Source: Phoronis australis
Lineage: Eukaryota; Phoronida; Phoronidae
Length of the DNA stretch: 64,000 nucleotides
Direction: 5' to 3'
Assembly: GCA_002633005.1 (NCBI GenBank)
Contig: NMRA01000186.1
Span: 486,702 to 550,701, forward strand
A program made the position numbers and the translations under genes. The notes under the pieces are model-generated. The model ran no database searches, was not told where the DNA came from, and saw nothing but the letters and a program-made list of their open reading frames with translations. This document shows, piece after piece, positions 36,842 to 47,539 of the stretch. The stretch's first letter is position 1; the number at the start of each line of letters is the position of its first letter.

Positions 36842-39800
36842 GTATGCAACAATAGAACTCATGTGTTTAGTCAGTTTCAAACATGGGAAAAAGACGTCTA
36901 CCGTTTTATTGTGGTACATTGTATATCAGTAGAGGTATAAACATGACGTTCAGCATTTCGTCGTCGAATAATTTCCCAGCATTTCTACAAGTAACCTATG
37001 TCTACGGATAAACTGTTCGAGTTTAGATGTCGCCAAAGGTATTACTAGGAGGCTTTAAACGACTTTAGCATTTGTAAAAGTTTCGTTTTCATTTCGGATT
37101 TCACTGGACAGAGGCGTATGATAGATAATTTACAATTCACCGGTCAAGCTCTTGGGTCTTCTTCGGATGAACCGGAAATACTTGTCAATTGTTTATTCAT
37201 GTCTTCTGGCAAGTATTTCTTCAACACTAATGTTAAATAATTAATCGTGACGGTGCACTGGTCAGTTCTGGTGTTCAAGTTAAGGTTTTAAGCAAGGACA
37301 TTCTTTCACAGGTCCGTAGGAAGATAGACATTATTGGAGGGCACAAGTTAAATCGGCTTCCTAAAGTTTTGTCCACCCCTACGGTATCACAAATTTCAGA
37401 TTGAGCCCCTATCACCACCCGACTCCCCGTGGTCCTCGCTAAATTCACAACCACCCATAGGCCTGCGGATTAAGCTGTTTGGGGGCCAACGGGGAGGCAG
37501 TCACCAGAAACCTAAGCCATACAAGTCTACAAAATTTAACGAGAGGGTCACTTTTAGACCCGGAGACGTTACGTGCATTACGTACGCCCGTAACTAAAAG
37601 GACTGACTTTGACCTTTAGGCCTAAGGGGGGGGGGGTAACTTTATTATGGTGCCAAACATATACTGTCAAAGTTACTCAATAATTAAGCGGGTATAAAAG
37701 TAACGTAAGAAACTACAAGAGTGTATGTGAGGTCTGGAGATATACGGGCACTAATAGTATCATTTTGGAATCGGATGAACTAAGAATCCTCGGCGTAAAC
37801 TTGAGCTGTACTGTATCTTCGTCTACTTCGGAGGGTATTTCAGGCCAAAGGTCATTCACTTTTATTTGGGTCATGCTTTGAAGGCACACTTTGAAAGGAT
37901 GCTCCTCAGAAGTTCTTGGTACATTGCTGTTTCAACGTGTTGACAACCACACACCCAAGTTTCCGGTGGCTGGTCCTTGGCCCACGGAAGCCAATTGATA
38001 GGCCTATAGAACTGGCCGACTTTCTTCAACCATCTCTAAAACCCATCGAAACACCAATTTCGTTGACTGGCAAAATTTATCTAGTTTGTGCGGATATTTC
38101 CCAAATGACAGCCTGCATCTAAATTCATTGAAGCATCATGAATTTCTTACAAGCTTCTAATTGTCAAAAATCGTTGATTAATTAGTCGATTTTCGCATAT
38201 ACATAAACATATAAGTCAGAAAGAACTAACCGTCTCAGGCTACCAGAAGAAAAAAACCATGACAAAGGCTCGGGTTGTTTATTCTGAACGTGTGAATTTA
38301 GGGGGTAAATGACGAATCCAAGTACAGGTCTGGCCGTTTCATTGGGAAGTGACAAATACACATTGCTGTTCCCAGCGCACAACTTGAAACTAACATAGTC
38401 GATACACATCCTAGCCAATGTATGTTTCCCCCTACAGATAAATTACTGTTGAAAATTTGGTTTAGTTGCGGTTTTGGATTCTATTCCATGATACTGCAAA
38501 GTTTTAGAATTCAACATGCATTTTTTTCAAATAAATACTCTGTGCGTATCTGAGGAAAATTTCCCACATTAACAATCACTTGGGTGGACCTATCTGCAGA
38601 AACCTCCAGTATGGAACTTTTAGAAAACTCCTGAAACATATGAGCTAAAGACTCGGGAACTTGTTGGGCAGTGGAGAAGTGGCGGATATCGCCAAGAATC
38701 TATTCATGGTAAAGTGAATTCTGGTTTATTCAATGGTAGCGTGATAAGGTTCATGAATTAAACTTCTATTCCAAGAATGGCAGAAATCTTTGATAATGAC
38801 TGCCAGTACACTGTACACATACATTGAACATCTTTTAAGATTAAAATCCTTTGGTCATTCTCAAAAATGATACCATCGGCAATCTGGTCGATAGGTGTGA
38901 GCAGCATTATGTAACATTGTCTTGGCAATCTATCGTCATTCAACAATTTCAAATAGTATTTAATATGTTTGAACGTTTATGTCACACACAAATCAAACCG
39001 TCCACATTCATCTTTTGCAATAATTGTTGTCTTGATACCTGTACGTAATAGCCATTTACAAAACTCAAGCTCAACACTTTCTGTTTCGTTTCTGTGGGTT
39101 GTACCCCACAATTTTGCACCATAAAACAGAATAGGTGATAGGTGACTTTCCAGAGAGGGGTTCCTGCAAAAAAAATTCCATTCCCTAAGCAGTGTCTTTT
39201 TGAATTTCAAATTGTGAATTGTTTCCTTTGGAAAATCTGTGCACAGCAAGTTTTCTGTTGTTTTTCGAACTCAGAATGACAAATAGTGCGCTTATATGAT
39301 CTGTAGACTACTACCTAAGGCCCCTAACAAATATGAACTGGAAAAGGTTCCATAGGATAAATCCAACAGTGGTAGTAGACAAATGTTCTCTCATAACTGT
39401 TCTTTCTTCAACACGTTTCGCTGTATCTTTCTTCTGTCATCGACTACCCTTTGCTCCGACCTAAATGTACGCCAATGGCGGTTGCCAGCGTACCACCGTG
39501 ACGCCTGAAAATTATTCAGGGGGACGCTTCCCAGGGCCCTGTACATTCGGTTATCGCAGTGATGACGTAACTCACTTACCGACACGTTCTGTCGAGTTAA
39601 GTTGCACGCGTCTGTCACAATGTGACGAGTCTTACATCATAGTTATAGAAAAAATTGGACGACAAAAGTTACGCTGTCAAGACACGGGGCACTACCAGTT
39701 TCTGTCAGTTCCTTAAGATATTAGAAAGAGAATTTTATATTCAAAGGAGGATTTTATTAAATAATGGTAATTTAGATGAATACCATGCCACCTGGAGAAA

Positions 39801-42800
39801 CTGGTTAACCATAACTTTTGCCCGACATCATCCTACTAAGAGTAAGTTGGGGGGGCGGGTGCGTGTGGCGTGTATGTTAAGGGTGAGAATAACTTGATTT
39901 TTTTCTCACATATATGTATTGATGTTCTGTATACCAAATTGTGATACTTGACGATAATTTGATGCAACTAATGTACTTGTGTACTGTATTGTTTCGTGCA
40001 AATTGTAAATACCCATGCTAGAGAAAATAAAAAACTTAATCGGAAAAAAGACACGGGGCACTATACTTACAAAAGAATCAATCGGCATTTAGGTTACGAC
40101 AGTCAGATGAAGTATAGTTAATGCCATGACTTCATTGAAAACTACCCGATATCATGAAATATTTGTTTGAACCTTGCCGCGACAATTTTCGCTCGTCCTG
40201 CCTCAAGAAGTAACCGTACCTTTCTCAGCGATAAAGTTAGCTTATTTTTACAGTGGTCTCTATTGGTCAAGTCTACTTCGACGTAAACATGAGAATCCTT
40301 TTCGTGTCGAACATACATCAGCGAAACACATATTATTCATTGATTAGACGTTCACGACGGTGGTTCGAACTTGGAGCGATCCATGCAGGTGAAGCCTTAG
40401 TCTCTTTCAGGAAAAAACAAATCCCATTTTACCGGCGTACTATAGGATAGAGCCCTAGCAAGAGGCAAAATATAAAATGCGCCTCACGGAAAGTAGCTCA
40501 GGGCTGAAACTCGCGAATCACACAAATACTCACGAGGTACGGCACCGGATTTTTAGAGTTTCTTGCAACTAAGGAACCTCGTACCACTATTAAGAGGCCT
40601 AAGACGGAATCAATGAGTAGTATATTAATTTTTTTCATTGAACGGAACTTAGCTCTCTTTGACAGTACACTGACAGCACACGCAATGCCTTGCTTTACCT
40701 ACCACCGCTCGTTGTCTGGCACAACATAAATTGTGTCAATGCATGCGTCATTTGTTGACTTTTTGAAGTCTTCAATATTAATCGGCCAGTGTTGTTACAA
40801 CAAGCTCACCACAATGTGTCATTTAATTACAGTTTTCCTGAAGGGCGACTCGCATGACTTCAGAGGTTTCCTGTTACAAGCGAGGCTTGTACAAGGTGAC
40901 CACGTGTTCGGAAGTTGGGATATTTCAGGAGACAACGGTATGGTTAATATTTTTGGAAGTTGGAATATTTCACGAGATAACGGTTGAGTTTTCTTCTTAG
41001 AAGGGGAAAATCAGCGACAAATTATTACGACGATGAAAAACCCTTTGAAACTAGCAAACCTGAAACAGTCAAAGATTTTGTTATCAGAAACTAATGTTGA
41101 AATTTTAAAAAAGCAGGAATGTTTTGGTGTGACTCGGCTGCTCTTTTCCGAGGTAGACTGAAATAGCAAGATCCCTTAAAGATGCGGTTTAGGCACTTAG
41201 CGTGTGGTAAGTGCATTAGTTTAAAGTTTTTCTACGAAAAACACAAAATTTCCCTTTTCCTTTAGCTTGGGGAACGAAGTTAAAGCAATGCTTCGTCTAT
41301 GGTGATTCCGTAACTCATAGCAAGCGGCAGAGCAGACGAAACTTGAGTCTAATGTGGAATGCTCCAGCAAGTAAAAACAAGTTTTCTGGTGACATTTATT
41401 TTGTGTAAGTATCTACCTCTACTTGGTATTAATTAAACGGGCATTTCCTCTCTACTTACAATCCTAACACGAAAATCATGAAGTATAACTCTGAAATTTA
41501 TCTTAGTTACCCTTACCACGTCGATTAGTTTCTACGAAAGAGCGACTTTAATACCTGCGGTCGAGGCAAAGCAGCTCAACTTTGGAAGGGTTGTTCATTA
41601 TACAACCTGCAAAATGTACTAAATATTGACAATTTAATAATTCTCAATACCTTGAATTGTTTGGAGATGAATATGATCAGGTATGATAGGTAAAGATTCT
41701 ATACACAATTTGTTTGGTTGAATAATTTCATAGTTTATAAAGTGCTAGTATGGTTGTGAGAAGGAAATGTCCCTTTAAAAATAAACAAAAACACTACGAC
41801 CATTACTTTCAAATTAAAAAAGGAAAGCGTGAAAGCAATCGATTTTTCTCGACGTCCTATTTTCAGTTTTATGACTATGCACATGCATGAGCAAAAGTCG
41901 CTATTCTAAATCTTGAAAAAATATGCACATCACAATCTAAAGCGTTGAACATTGACTATGTGATAAGATTGTAGCGAGTGGTGAGAGTTCACATGTCTCA
42001 CCTCGTACTGTGACAACTCGGTCGAGATCAGTACTGTTTGTCATTAATTTTGAATTATCGAATAACATGTAAGTGTTGCAATTTATGAGAACATGCCATT
42101 TAGGTAGACTTTCTATGAATCTGAAAGTCAGTGTCGCGAACAAACATCACCGCTACCTTACTTCACTACCAGAATGGGAAATCTTTGACAGAAACTAACT
42201 TATTTATGTGGCCTCCTTCATTGAGTTCCAATGCACACCAACGATTTTGGATAATTTTTGCTCCAGAATGATACTCAAGTATTTCATTTCAGAGCAACAT
42301 TTGTAGAAACGTATACTACATTTTGGAAGAAAATTCGATCAGAACATATTAAATACGTGGAACCAACGACACCTCCGCCATCGACTACCAGTACGCTGCC
42401 TCCAACGACAACTACAATGTCGATTACTACAACGACAACCCTGGCGACAACAACACTGGAACGAACAACAACTGAACCAACAACAACTGAGCCAACAACA
42501 ACAACAGCTGAGCCAACAACAACGACTGAGCCAGCAACAACTGCAACTGAGACAACAACAACTGAGCCAACAACAACTGAGCCAACAACAACTGAGCCAA
42601 CAACAACTGAGTCAACAACAACTGAGTCAACAACAACTGAGCAAACAACAACTGAGTCAACAACAACTGATCCAACAACAACTGAGCCAGCAGTAACAGA
42701 ACCACCACCACCACCTACGACAGAACTATCATCAACAATAACAGACCCAGCAATAACACCAAGAAAGACAACAAGTACAGCAGGCAAACCAACAACAAAC

Positions 42801-45800
42801 GAGTCACCAATACTTTTAACAACAGTTACATCAATAATAGAAACATCGACAACTGTAACAACGAAACCAACCACTGAACCGGCTATAATCAACACACAGT
42901 CCGCTTCATCAGTAGCGAAACAAACGTCACCTCTATACGAGCAGACGAGCACAATGGCAGATAAACCAGCAACCTCCGCTGAACTACAAACTTCCTCAGC
43001 TCCACCTTTGGTTCACTCCTCAAAGTACCAAGCATCTTTCACTATAGTTAAGGGCGTTCAATTTAAAACAGAACTATTAAACAAAAAAACGATAGCGTAT
43101 CAAGCTTTAAGATTACAGATAGCTGAATTGGTAAGTACTTCTTAACGAACGATAGGTATAAAAACCAATAACCGCAAGCATCAATTGCACTGGTTGATCA
43201 CGGAATCAGCTTGTCTTCTGTTACTGATAACTGTTGCCTTCCGTACTAACGGTGTCAGATCTTCGAACCATAAAATAATTATTAACAGTTATAAACCCAG
43301 TGGCGGATTTAGGGGGGAAAGGGAGCCATGCCGCCCCCTAAATTTTCCCAGGTACCATTTAGGAGTTCGAGGTGCGAATTGCTGAGTAGCATATGCGCGC
43401 ACCCATGGGGTTCGGAGGCGAATGCACAATGCATAGGTCTTGAACAAACCATTTTACCATTTTTTAGTAATAAGGTCCACAAACCCAGAAATTCGAGACC
43501 TATGCGACCCTACATTTTAGGCTGGACGCGCGCATGTGGTGAAATTCTGGTTATTTCTGTGTCCTGCCCCCCAACTCAAAATCCTGGATCCGCCCCTAAA
43601 ACCAGCGTTCCGTCCAAACAGTGAACTTTTAATTAAGATCGCTTACCGCTATAAAATTTTCCTTAATCTGTTCCTTACTTAAATGCAAAGCACCACCAGT
43701 TAATCACCAATTGCGACCATACTCGGCTCATAAATAGCGCGCACTGGTAAGCCAATGTGTACGTTCTCATTCAATCAGTTTCGAGACCCTGAAATCACCT
43801 CATTTACCTAAGGTACATTTACAGTAAGCGGTGAATTATCTAATTTATCTCTTGTGGTGGAAGACGTTTTCATTCCCGATTTAATCCTGTTTTAAAGCTT
43901 GGCGGAGCCTCGTTGGTACTACAAAATTGCTATTGTTGTTTGTCACAGAAATTTGTTGTGAATCAGATTTTAAAGATCATTGTTTATCAGGAGACACAGT
44001 AAAAAATGTTTGCAGTTCATTTGAAACAATAGATGTATAAACCATTCTCTCTTGTTTATATTTGCAGCTCCTCAAAGCATTTTCCACAGCGTTTCAAAGT
44101 CTCGAATTCCAAAATATTACATTCCGGTAAGAATTATACATTTTCCAACAAAACACATTCCATTTGCGACAAATTTAATGCTGTTCTCTCCGTACAGTTT
44201 CAAGCATGTTGAATACATGTACCATGTATCATTGGACGAGAACGCATGCTATAGTTGTACTAGAAATGGACTTTGGTCACTTACCTTACTCACCTCTTGT
44301 ACACTTAATTCCGCTTTTCACAAAATATGTTTTTCGTATGTTCAGGAGCAACGGGACAGGGGTGGAGGTGTCATACGATCTTAAGGTGACGGACACCAAA
44401 GAGCAGGGACCCGATGATATGAAGAAACTATTCAATAAATATATAGCTCAAGAACCATCAAAGTTCGTCGTTAATCCGCATTTGACAAGGTTCCAAGGTA
44501 GACGTTGGCAGTAATTTATATGAACATAGCCTTTCGCCCATTTGCAATCAAGTTGCTGTCAAGTTGAGATTAAATATCCACAATTCAGTGCAGAAAGGTG
44601 TGAAAGTAAATTAATTACAATCATGCAAAAAGATCTTATAAGAAAAACTTCAGTTTTCATCAAAAATATTTTTGCAAGTAAAGCAAAATTATATTTATTT
44701 ATGATCACTTTTATCTCGGCCTTTTCTTTCTGGTCCTCTTGCAATGCGTGTACACTTGTCTTTTCTTTTTTGTATCATGCATCTAAAGTGACTTATAAGC
44801 CCCGTGGAGGGTTGGGTGTTTCTAGTCTTTGTAACGTATTCATTGTTTAAATTCATTTGAACACATGTCACTATAATAAAAAATACTTACTTTACTTAGT
44901 TACTGCAATCGCAATTAGCACACTTATAGAGACATTTAAGTGAAATAATTTTGTTTTGTATCAACCTGCAAGAGGCATTTGTTATAATTGTTATGACGCC
45001 GTTAAAATCGATTTCATGAAAAAGTTGGTATTTTATATTTTGAAATAGTACGTTCCGTAATCCTAAATCTTGGAAAATGTTTCGTTCTCGATTTCCAGAG
45101 CTGAAGCAAATTGATGACGTCGGCACAAGCCGTCCCACCTGCACGACGCAACAAAGAGCGCAGTGCCACGAGTATGCTGAGTGTATTGCAAACGGAAGAA
45201 CGTTCACATGCAAGTGCACCGGAAACTATGATGGAGACGGGTTTAATTGCTCTAGTAAGTGTTTCAGCATCATTTTCAGCGGTCATTTTACGCCAACATT
45301 CCTTGAAATAAGTGGCAGAAGAACTGACCCGATTTACAAAATGGAAGAATACATATATCTCCAAGAAGTTTGCAAAATTATCAGATTTCGCTGGATGTTA
45401 GGCCTTATTTGGTATAATCGAAGATATAAAACCAATGACTACAGACAGAGGCTATAATACGTGAAAGATAATGGTACTATGTTGGTGAAAGATTTTACTG
45501 AATGTCGCTCAGTGTGAACCACGTTCTGGCGCTTTAAAGAACCAACCTCCTTCCAAAGCAGCGTCATTGGTACACCTGAAATTTACCTTTGCCCACGACG
45601 ACGAAACATGAGCGCCGTGAAAAGCAACTTAACTAGAAGGCACTTACATGTACGAAATGGCAGATGTTCTCAAATCTGGAAATCATTTAGTATAACACAG
45701 GCCATGGCGTTTACATGTATTATGATATCGTTCAGTGCAAATTAAGTTGCTTTAGCTTTTAGTTTCGCCGGCATAGCCTATTTACAAATTTGTTGAAAAT

Positions 45801-47116
45801 CTGTAACTCGGTTTGTGTACAAGGGTATATACTGCTCAGTGCGGACTCCATTTTGCGAAGGGTTACACGGGTAACAACACTTTAATAATGCATTCTGTGA
45901 TAAAGCGTTTTGTGATTAGCTTTCACGCGACAAAAGCATACTTGGTTCGGGGTCGATTTCAGTAACGCCATTGTCTTGTCAGAAAAGTAAGATCTCGCAA
46001 GATATCTTTAGTGTATTTTCAATGAGATCACGTGATTTTTTAATACGTTTTTCTAGACGCGAAAGTTATTGAACACGACCGTGTCCAACCTTTGAAACAA
46101 ATCCACCTCATGAGATGACGAAAGAGATGCGGGTTTTTCTTTTTCTTTTTTCTCGACTCAAACCAGTTCCAGTGGTGGTGGCACTAGTCGTAAGAGCAGC
46201 AGCGTGTCACAAGCCTCATCTAATGCATACAGCTAGCACGCCACGGCGATTGAAAGTTTGCTTCCGAGCGTTTGCGCGGTTTTTCAAGAAAGTTCGAGAC
46301 CTTGACTGAAATTGATGCGCTGGGCGATTTTTATGTGGCAAAAAGGCGCAGTTTTCAAAATAACTAGCTGTACAGACACACGAACCAATTTGGCTTTTTG
46401 CCTCGTGGAAGTAAATCTTAGTTAGCAGAGGTGTTCACACACGAGCCTGAAAGACCGATGATTACAATTTTTGTTTGTTTTTACCTCAGTTGACATCAGT
46501 AAAGATCCAACACTGATAATAGTCATCGTTGTGGCTTCATTGCTGTTCGTTGTGGTTCTTGTCATCGTCATAGTGACATGTGTCTGTCACAAGAGGTAGG
46601 TATCCGTCTTTTTCCAAGTGGTAACAATTGCATACTAGTGTTCTACTGAGGTCAATTTTATATTTTACGCGGCAATATAATGCTGATGGTCACAGCTGTT
46701 GTAAAGTGAGATTGCGTGTTTGCGCAGCACGGATCAAGCTACGGAATTGTTCCAATGCAGCTTACTTGATTCTTACCGGTTTATTATTCATGAATTAAAA
46801 CATCTGGAAAAAATCCTTGCCATCTTCTCCCGACTTTGCGTAACCACCTGGCTCCCAGACCATTCCCCAATGGAAGGAGACAGGTGCCTCCACAACGTCA
46901 GAGAAAATCGCAGTTTCCGCAATTGAACATCAGGTGCTCGGTAACAGGATGGATGGCAACGAGATGACCGTCGACTTACAGTTATAACTTTTGTAAGAGC
47001 CCAATTAATATTTCAGAGAAAAGAAGACAAACAAGCCGCCGTCTGTGGCTCTACAGAGTCAAGGAGCGGGAATATACCACAATTTGATGTACGAAGAATC
47101 AACATCCAAACTCTGA
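36607..47116 (+). CDS. Reeler-mucin-SEA-EGF single-pass membrane protein, nine exons, complete
   Basis: Nine exons join in phase: 36607-36841, 40833-40937, 41266-41404, 42293-43130, 44068-44126, 44346-44497, 45099-45254, 46490-46595 and 47017-47116 (TGA). They give 1890 nt, 629 residues. Order: N-terminal hydrophobic signal (about 1-33), Reeler domain (about 34-182), Thr/Pro-rich stalk of TTTEP repeats (about 183-395), SEA domain (about 403-509), six-cysteine EGF (C524 to C560), transmembrane helix (about 570-593), basic stop-transfer CHKR, and a 32-residue tail ending STSKL. All introns are GT-AG. Reeler domains are known in reelin, F-spondin and ferric-chelate-reductase-like proteins; SEA plus EGF plus TM is known in membrane mucins. 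I infer an apical or extracellular adhesive/glycocalyx protein. I know of no named family with this order, so no symbol is given. The start could be the ATG at 36607 or at 36625; a further 5' exon is not excluded. Confidence 0.85.
37317..37915 (+). other. Intron 1 of the Reeler gene, 5' part, no gene seen
   Basis: Contains a 12-bp poly-G run at about 37626-37637 and a TATA-like GGGTATAAAAG at about 37690, but no credible coding exon downstream of it. I see nothing else of note. Confidence 0.3.
38235..38405 (-). CDS. Possible nested exon inside Reeler intron 1, unknown function
   Basis: Minus-strand open frame reading KLCAGNSNVYLSLPNETARP, then VLGFVIYPLNSHVQNKQPEP, then LSWFFSSGSLR, followed by a donor-like GAGACG|gttagt at about 38235. 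The composition looks coding and there are two possible acceptors upstream, but no partner exon was found and the family is not recognised. It may be part of an old repeat, because the sequence beside it (38100-38225) recurs at the start of the window. Confidence 0.25.
38758..39249 (-). mobile_element. LINE ORF2 C-terminal relic in Reeler intron 1
   Basis: Two minus-strand open pieces resemble the region after the reverse transcriptase of animal non-LTR retrotransposons: SPILFYGAKLWGTT with LEFCKWLLRTG (39249-38977), then DDRLPRQCYIMLLTPID (from about 38952). Known LINEs have ILLYGSExWG, LxFCKxLL and RLPxKCYxML in this order. It is broken by stops and frame changes and lies opposite to the host gene. 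Confidence 0.6.
39679..40063 (+). mobile_element. 5'-truncated L1/Tx1-like LINE with perfect 16-bp TSD
   Basis: The 16-mer AAGACACGGGGCACTA occurs at 39679-39694 and again at 40048-40063. Between them (39695-40047, 353 bp) is the LINE 3' end: an open frame reading FCQFLKILEREFYIQRRILL and ATWRNWLTI, which resembles L1-type ORF2 C-termini, then about 150 bp of 3' UTR, an AATAAA-like signal and an A-rich tail directly against the second TSD copy. This is the hallmark of target-primed reverse transcription. The perfect TSD suggests a fairly recent insertion. Confidence 0.85.
40833..40937 (+). CDS. Reeler gene exon 2: Reeler core
   Basis: Acceptor ttaattacag at 40823-40832. The exon codes for the best-conserved Reeler block, DFRGFLLQARLVQGDHVFGSW, whose F-x-G-F-(L/M)-L-Q-A-R core is diagnostic. 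Phase 1 in and out. A second, in-frame copy of its 3' end and splice donor lies just downstream (40938-40982). Confidence 0.88.
40938..40982 (+). repeat. Tandem copy of the 3' end and donor of Reeler exon 2
   Basis: About 37 bp ending exon 2 (TTCGGAAGTTGGGATATTTC...AACGGT) is repeated 45 bp downstream as TTTGGAAGTTGGAATATTTC...AACGGT. The 45-bp step is 15 codons and the frame stays open to the second donor, AACG|gttgag at 40982. Confidence 0.75.
41266..41404 (+). CDS. Reeler gene exon 3: second Reeler cysteine and W-x-A-P strand
   Basis: Acceptor tcctttag. It reads KQCFVYGDSVTHSK, then LSLMWNAPASKNKFSGDIYF. The Cys followed by a T-H pair, and then W-x-A-P, is the expected third quarter of a Reeler domain. 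It ends in phase 2 at TTTTGT|gtaagt. Confidence 0.87.
42293..43130 (+). CDS. Reeler gene exon 4: last Reeler strand, mucin stalk, start of SEA
   Basis: Phase 2 in, phase 0 out; 279 codons plus one base. It opens with VATFVETYTTFWKKI, the R/V-A-T-x-V-x-x-Y-x-T-F-W strand that closes Reeler domains. Next come about 210 residues rich in Thr, Pro, Ser and Glu, with a near-perfect core of TTTEP/TTTES repeats (about 42470-42700) that should be densely O-glycosylated. It ends with the first SEA strand and helix (QASFTIVKGVQFKTELLN). The long open frame on the opposite strand is a by-product of the triplet repeat. Confidence 0.88.
43298..43598 (+). mobile_element. hAT-like MITE in Reeler intron 4
   Basis: About 300 bp bounded by CAGTGGCGGATTTAGG on the left and, as reverse complement on the right, TAGGGGCGGATCCAGG: 13 of 16 bases match. 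The CAGTGGCGGATCCAGG type of end is common on hAT-derived MITEs. Flanks tataaacc and ctaaaacc make an imperfect 8-bp duplication. No transposase is encoded. A related sequence lies at about 2130-2400. Confidence 0.6.
44068..44126 (+). CDS. Reeler gene exon 5: SEA helix and FQNITF strand
   Basis: 59-nt exon between tttgcag and gtaagaatt. It codes for LLKAFSTAFQSLEFQNITF. The AF-x(n)-L-x-F-x-N-I pattern is typical of SEA domains. It contains an N-glycosylation sequon (N-I-T). Phase 0 in, phase 2 out. Confidence 0.82.
44346..44497 (+). CDS. Reeler gene exon 6: C-terminal SEA half
   Basis: Codes for RSNGTGVEVSYDLKVTDT, then a helix (DDMKKLFNKYIAQ), then KFVVNPHLTRFQ. This fits the third to fourth strands of a SEA fold. 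The usual self-cleavage tract G-S-V-V-V is not present; the corresponding stretch reads SNGTGVEV. Phase 2 in, phase 1 out. Confidence 0.84.
45099..45254 (+). CDS. Reeler gene exon 7: EGF-like domain
   Basis: One complete EGF module: C-x7-C-x5-C-x8-C-x-C-x10-C (CTTQQRAQC, HEYAEC, IANGRTFTCKC, TGNYDGDGFNC). Phase 1 at both ends, the usual phase for shuffled extracellular modules. It lacks the D-x-(N/D)-E-C start of calcium-binding EGFs, so calcium binding is unlikely but not excluded. Confidence 0.9.
46490..46595 (+). CDS. Reeler gene exon 8: transmembrane helix
   Basis: Acceptor ttacctcag. Codes for DISKDPTL followed by about 22 uninterrupted hydrophobic residues (Ile, Val, Leu, Ala, Phe) and then CVCHKR, a Cys-flanked basic stop-transfer that could be palmitoylated. 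Phase 1 in, phase 2 out. Confidence 0.88.
47017..47116 (+). CDS. Reeler gene exon 9: cytoplasmic tail and stop
   Basis: Codes for a 32-residue tail: KKTNKPPSVALQ, then GAGIYHNLMYEESTSKL and TGA. YHNL fits the Y-x-x-hydrophobic endocytic/sorting pattern, with a second Tyr three residues on. The terminal S-K-L fits a class I PDZ ligand; it is unlikely to act as a peroxisomal signal in a membrane protein. Confidence 0.82.
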
Positions 47117-47350
47117 CGGAGTAGAAAGCGGTTGATTAGAATTCTCGTATAGGATGACGCAATCGTAGCTGATGTTGGGTCGTGCGCATGCGTTGTTGAT
47201 TTAAGTTCATTTTCGTTTTCATTCGTCTGGAAGCAATTCATAACAATAACATAAAAGATATTAAATGATAACAGGCGTCAAATTCGTTATAGGAATTTTC
47301 GAAATTTAACTTTATGTACATAAATATTATTCAAGTTGCAAGTTTAAGAT

Positions 47351-47396
47351 ATTTCTACTTCAAAGGCATCTTTTAAGATGCCTTTGAAGTAGAAAT
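47351..47396. repeat. 22-bp perfect inverted repeat in the Reeler 3' UTR
   Basis: ATTTCTACTTCAAAGGCATC plus TT is followed after two T by its exact reverse complement. It starts 235 bp after the stop and lies before the AATAAA at 47525, so the mRNA would carry a 22-bp hairpin with a minimal loop. Confidence 0.8.
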
Positions 47397-47524
47397 TAAA
47401 ATTGGCGACAAGTGTCATTTTTCATTATTTACTCATTATGTCTAGGGACTACATGAGTAACCAACTTAAAATGATGAGTTCCAGCCAACATGACTATATC
47501 CCCACAAACAGGACTGGTACTTTA

Positions 47525-47530
47525 AATAAA
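47525..47530 (+). promoter_or_regulatory. Candidate poly(A) signal of the Reeler gene
   Basis: AATAAA about 410 bp after the stop codon at 47116. It is the first perfect hexamer seen downstream; cleavage would be expected about 15-30 bp on. Confidence 0.45.
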
Positions 47531-47539
47531 TTAACATCA

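Noticed and set aside
42284-42952. 222-codon open frame antisense to the mucin stalk (Val/Ser-rich)
   Set aside because: A triplet-periodic CAACAACTGAGC repeat keeps all frames open; the plus frame is fixed by splice phases and domains on both sides.
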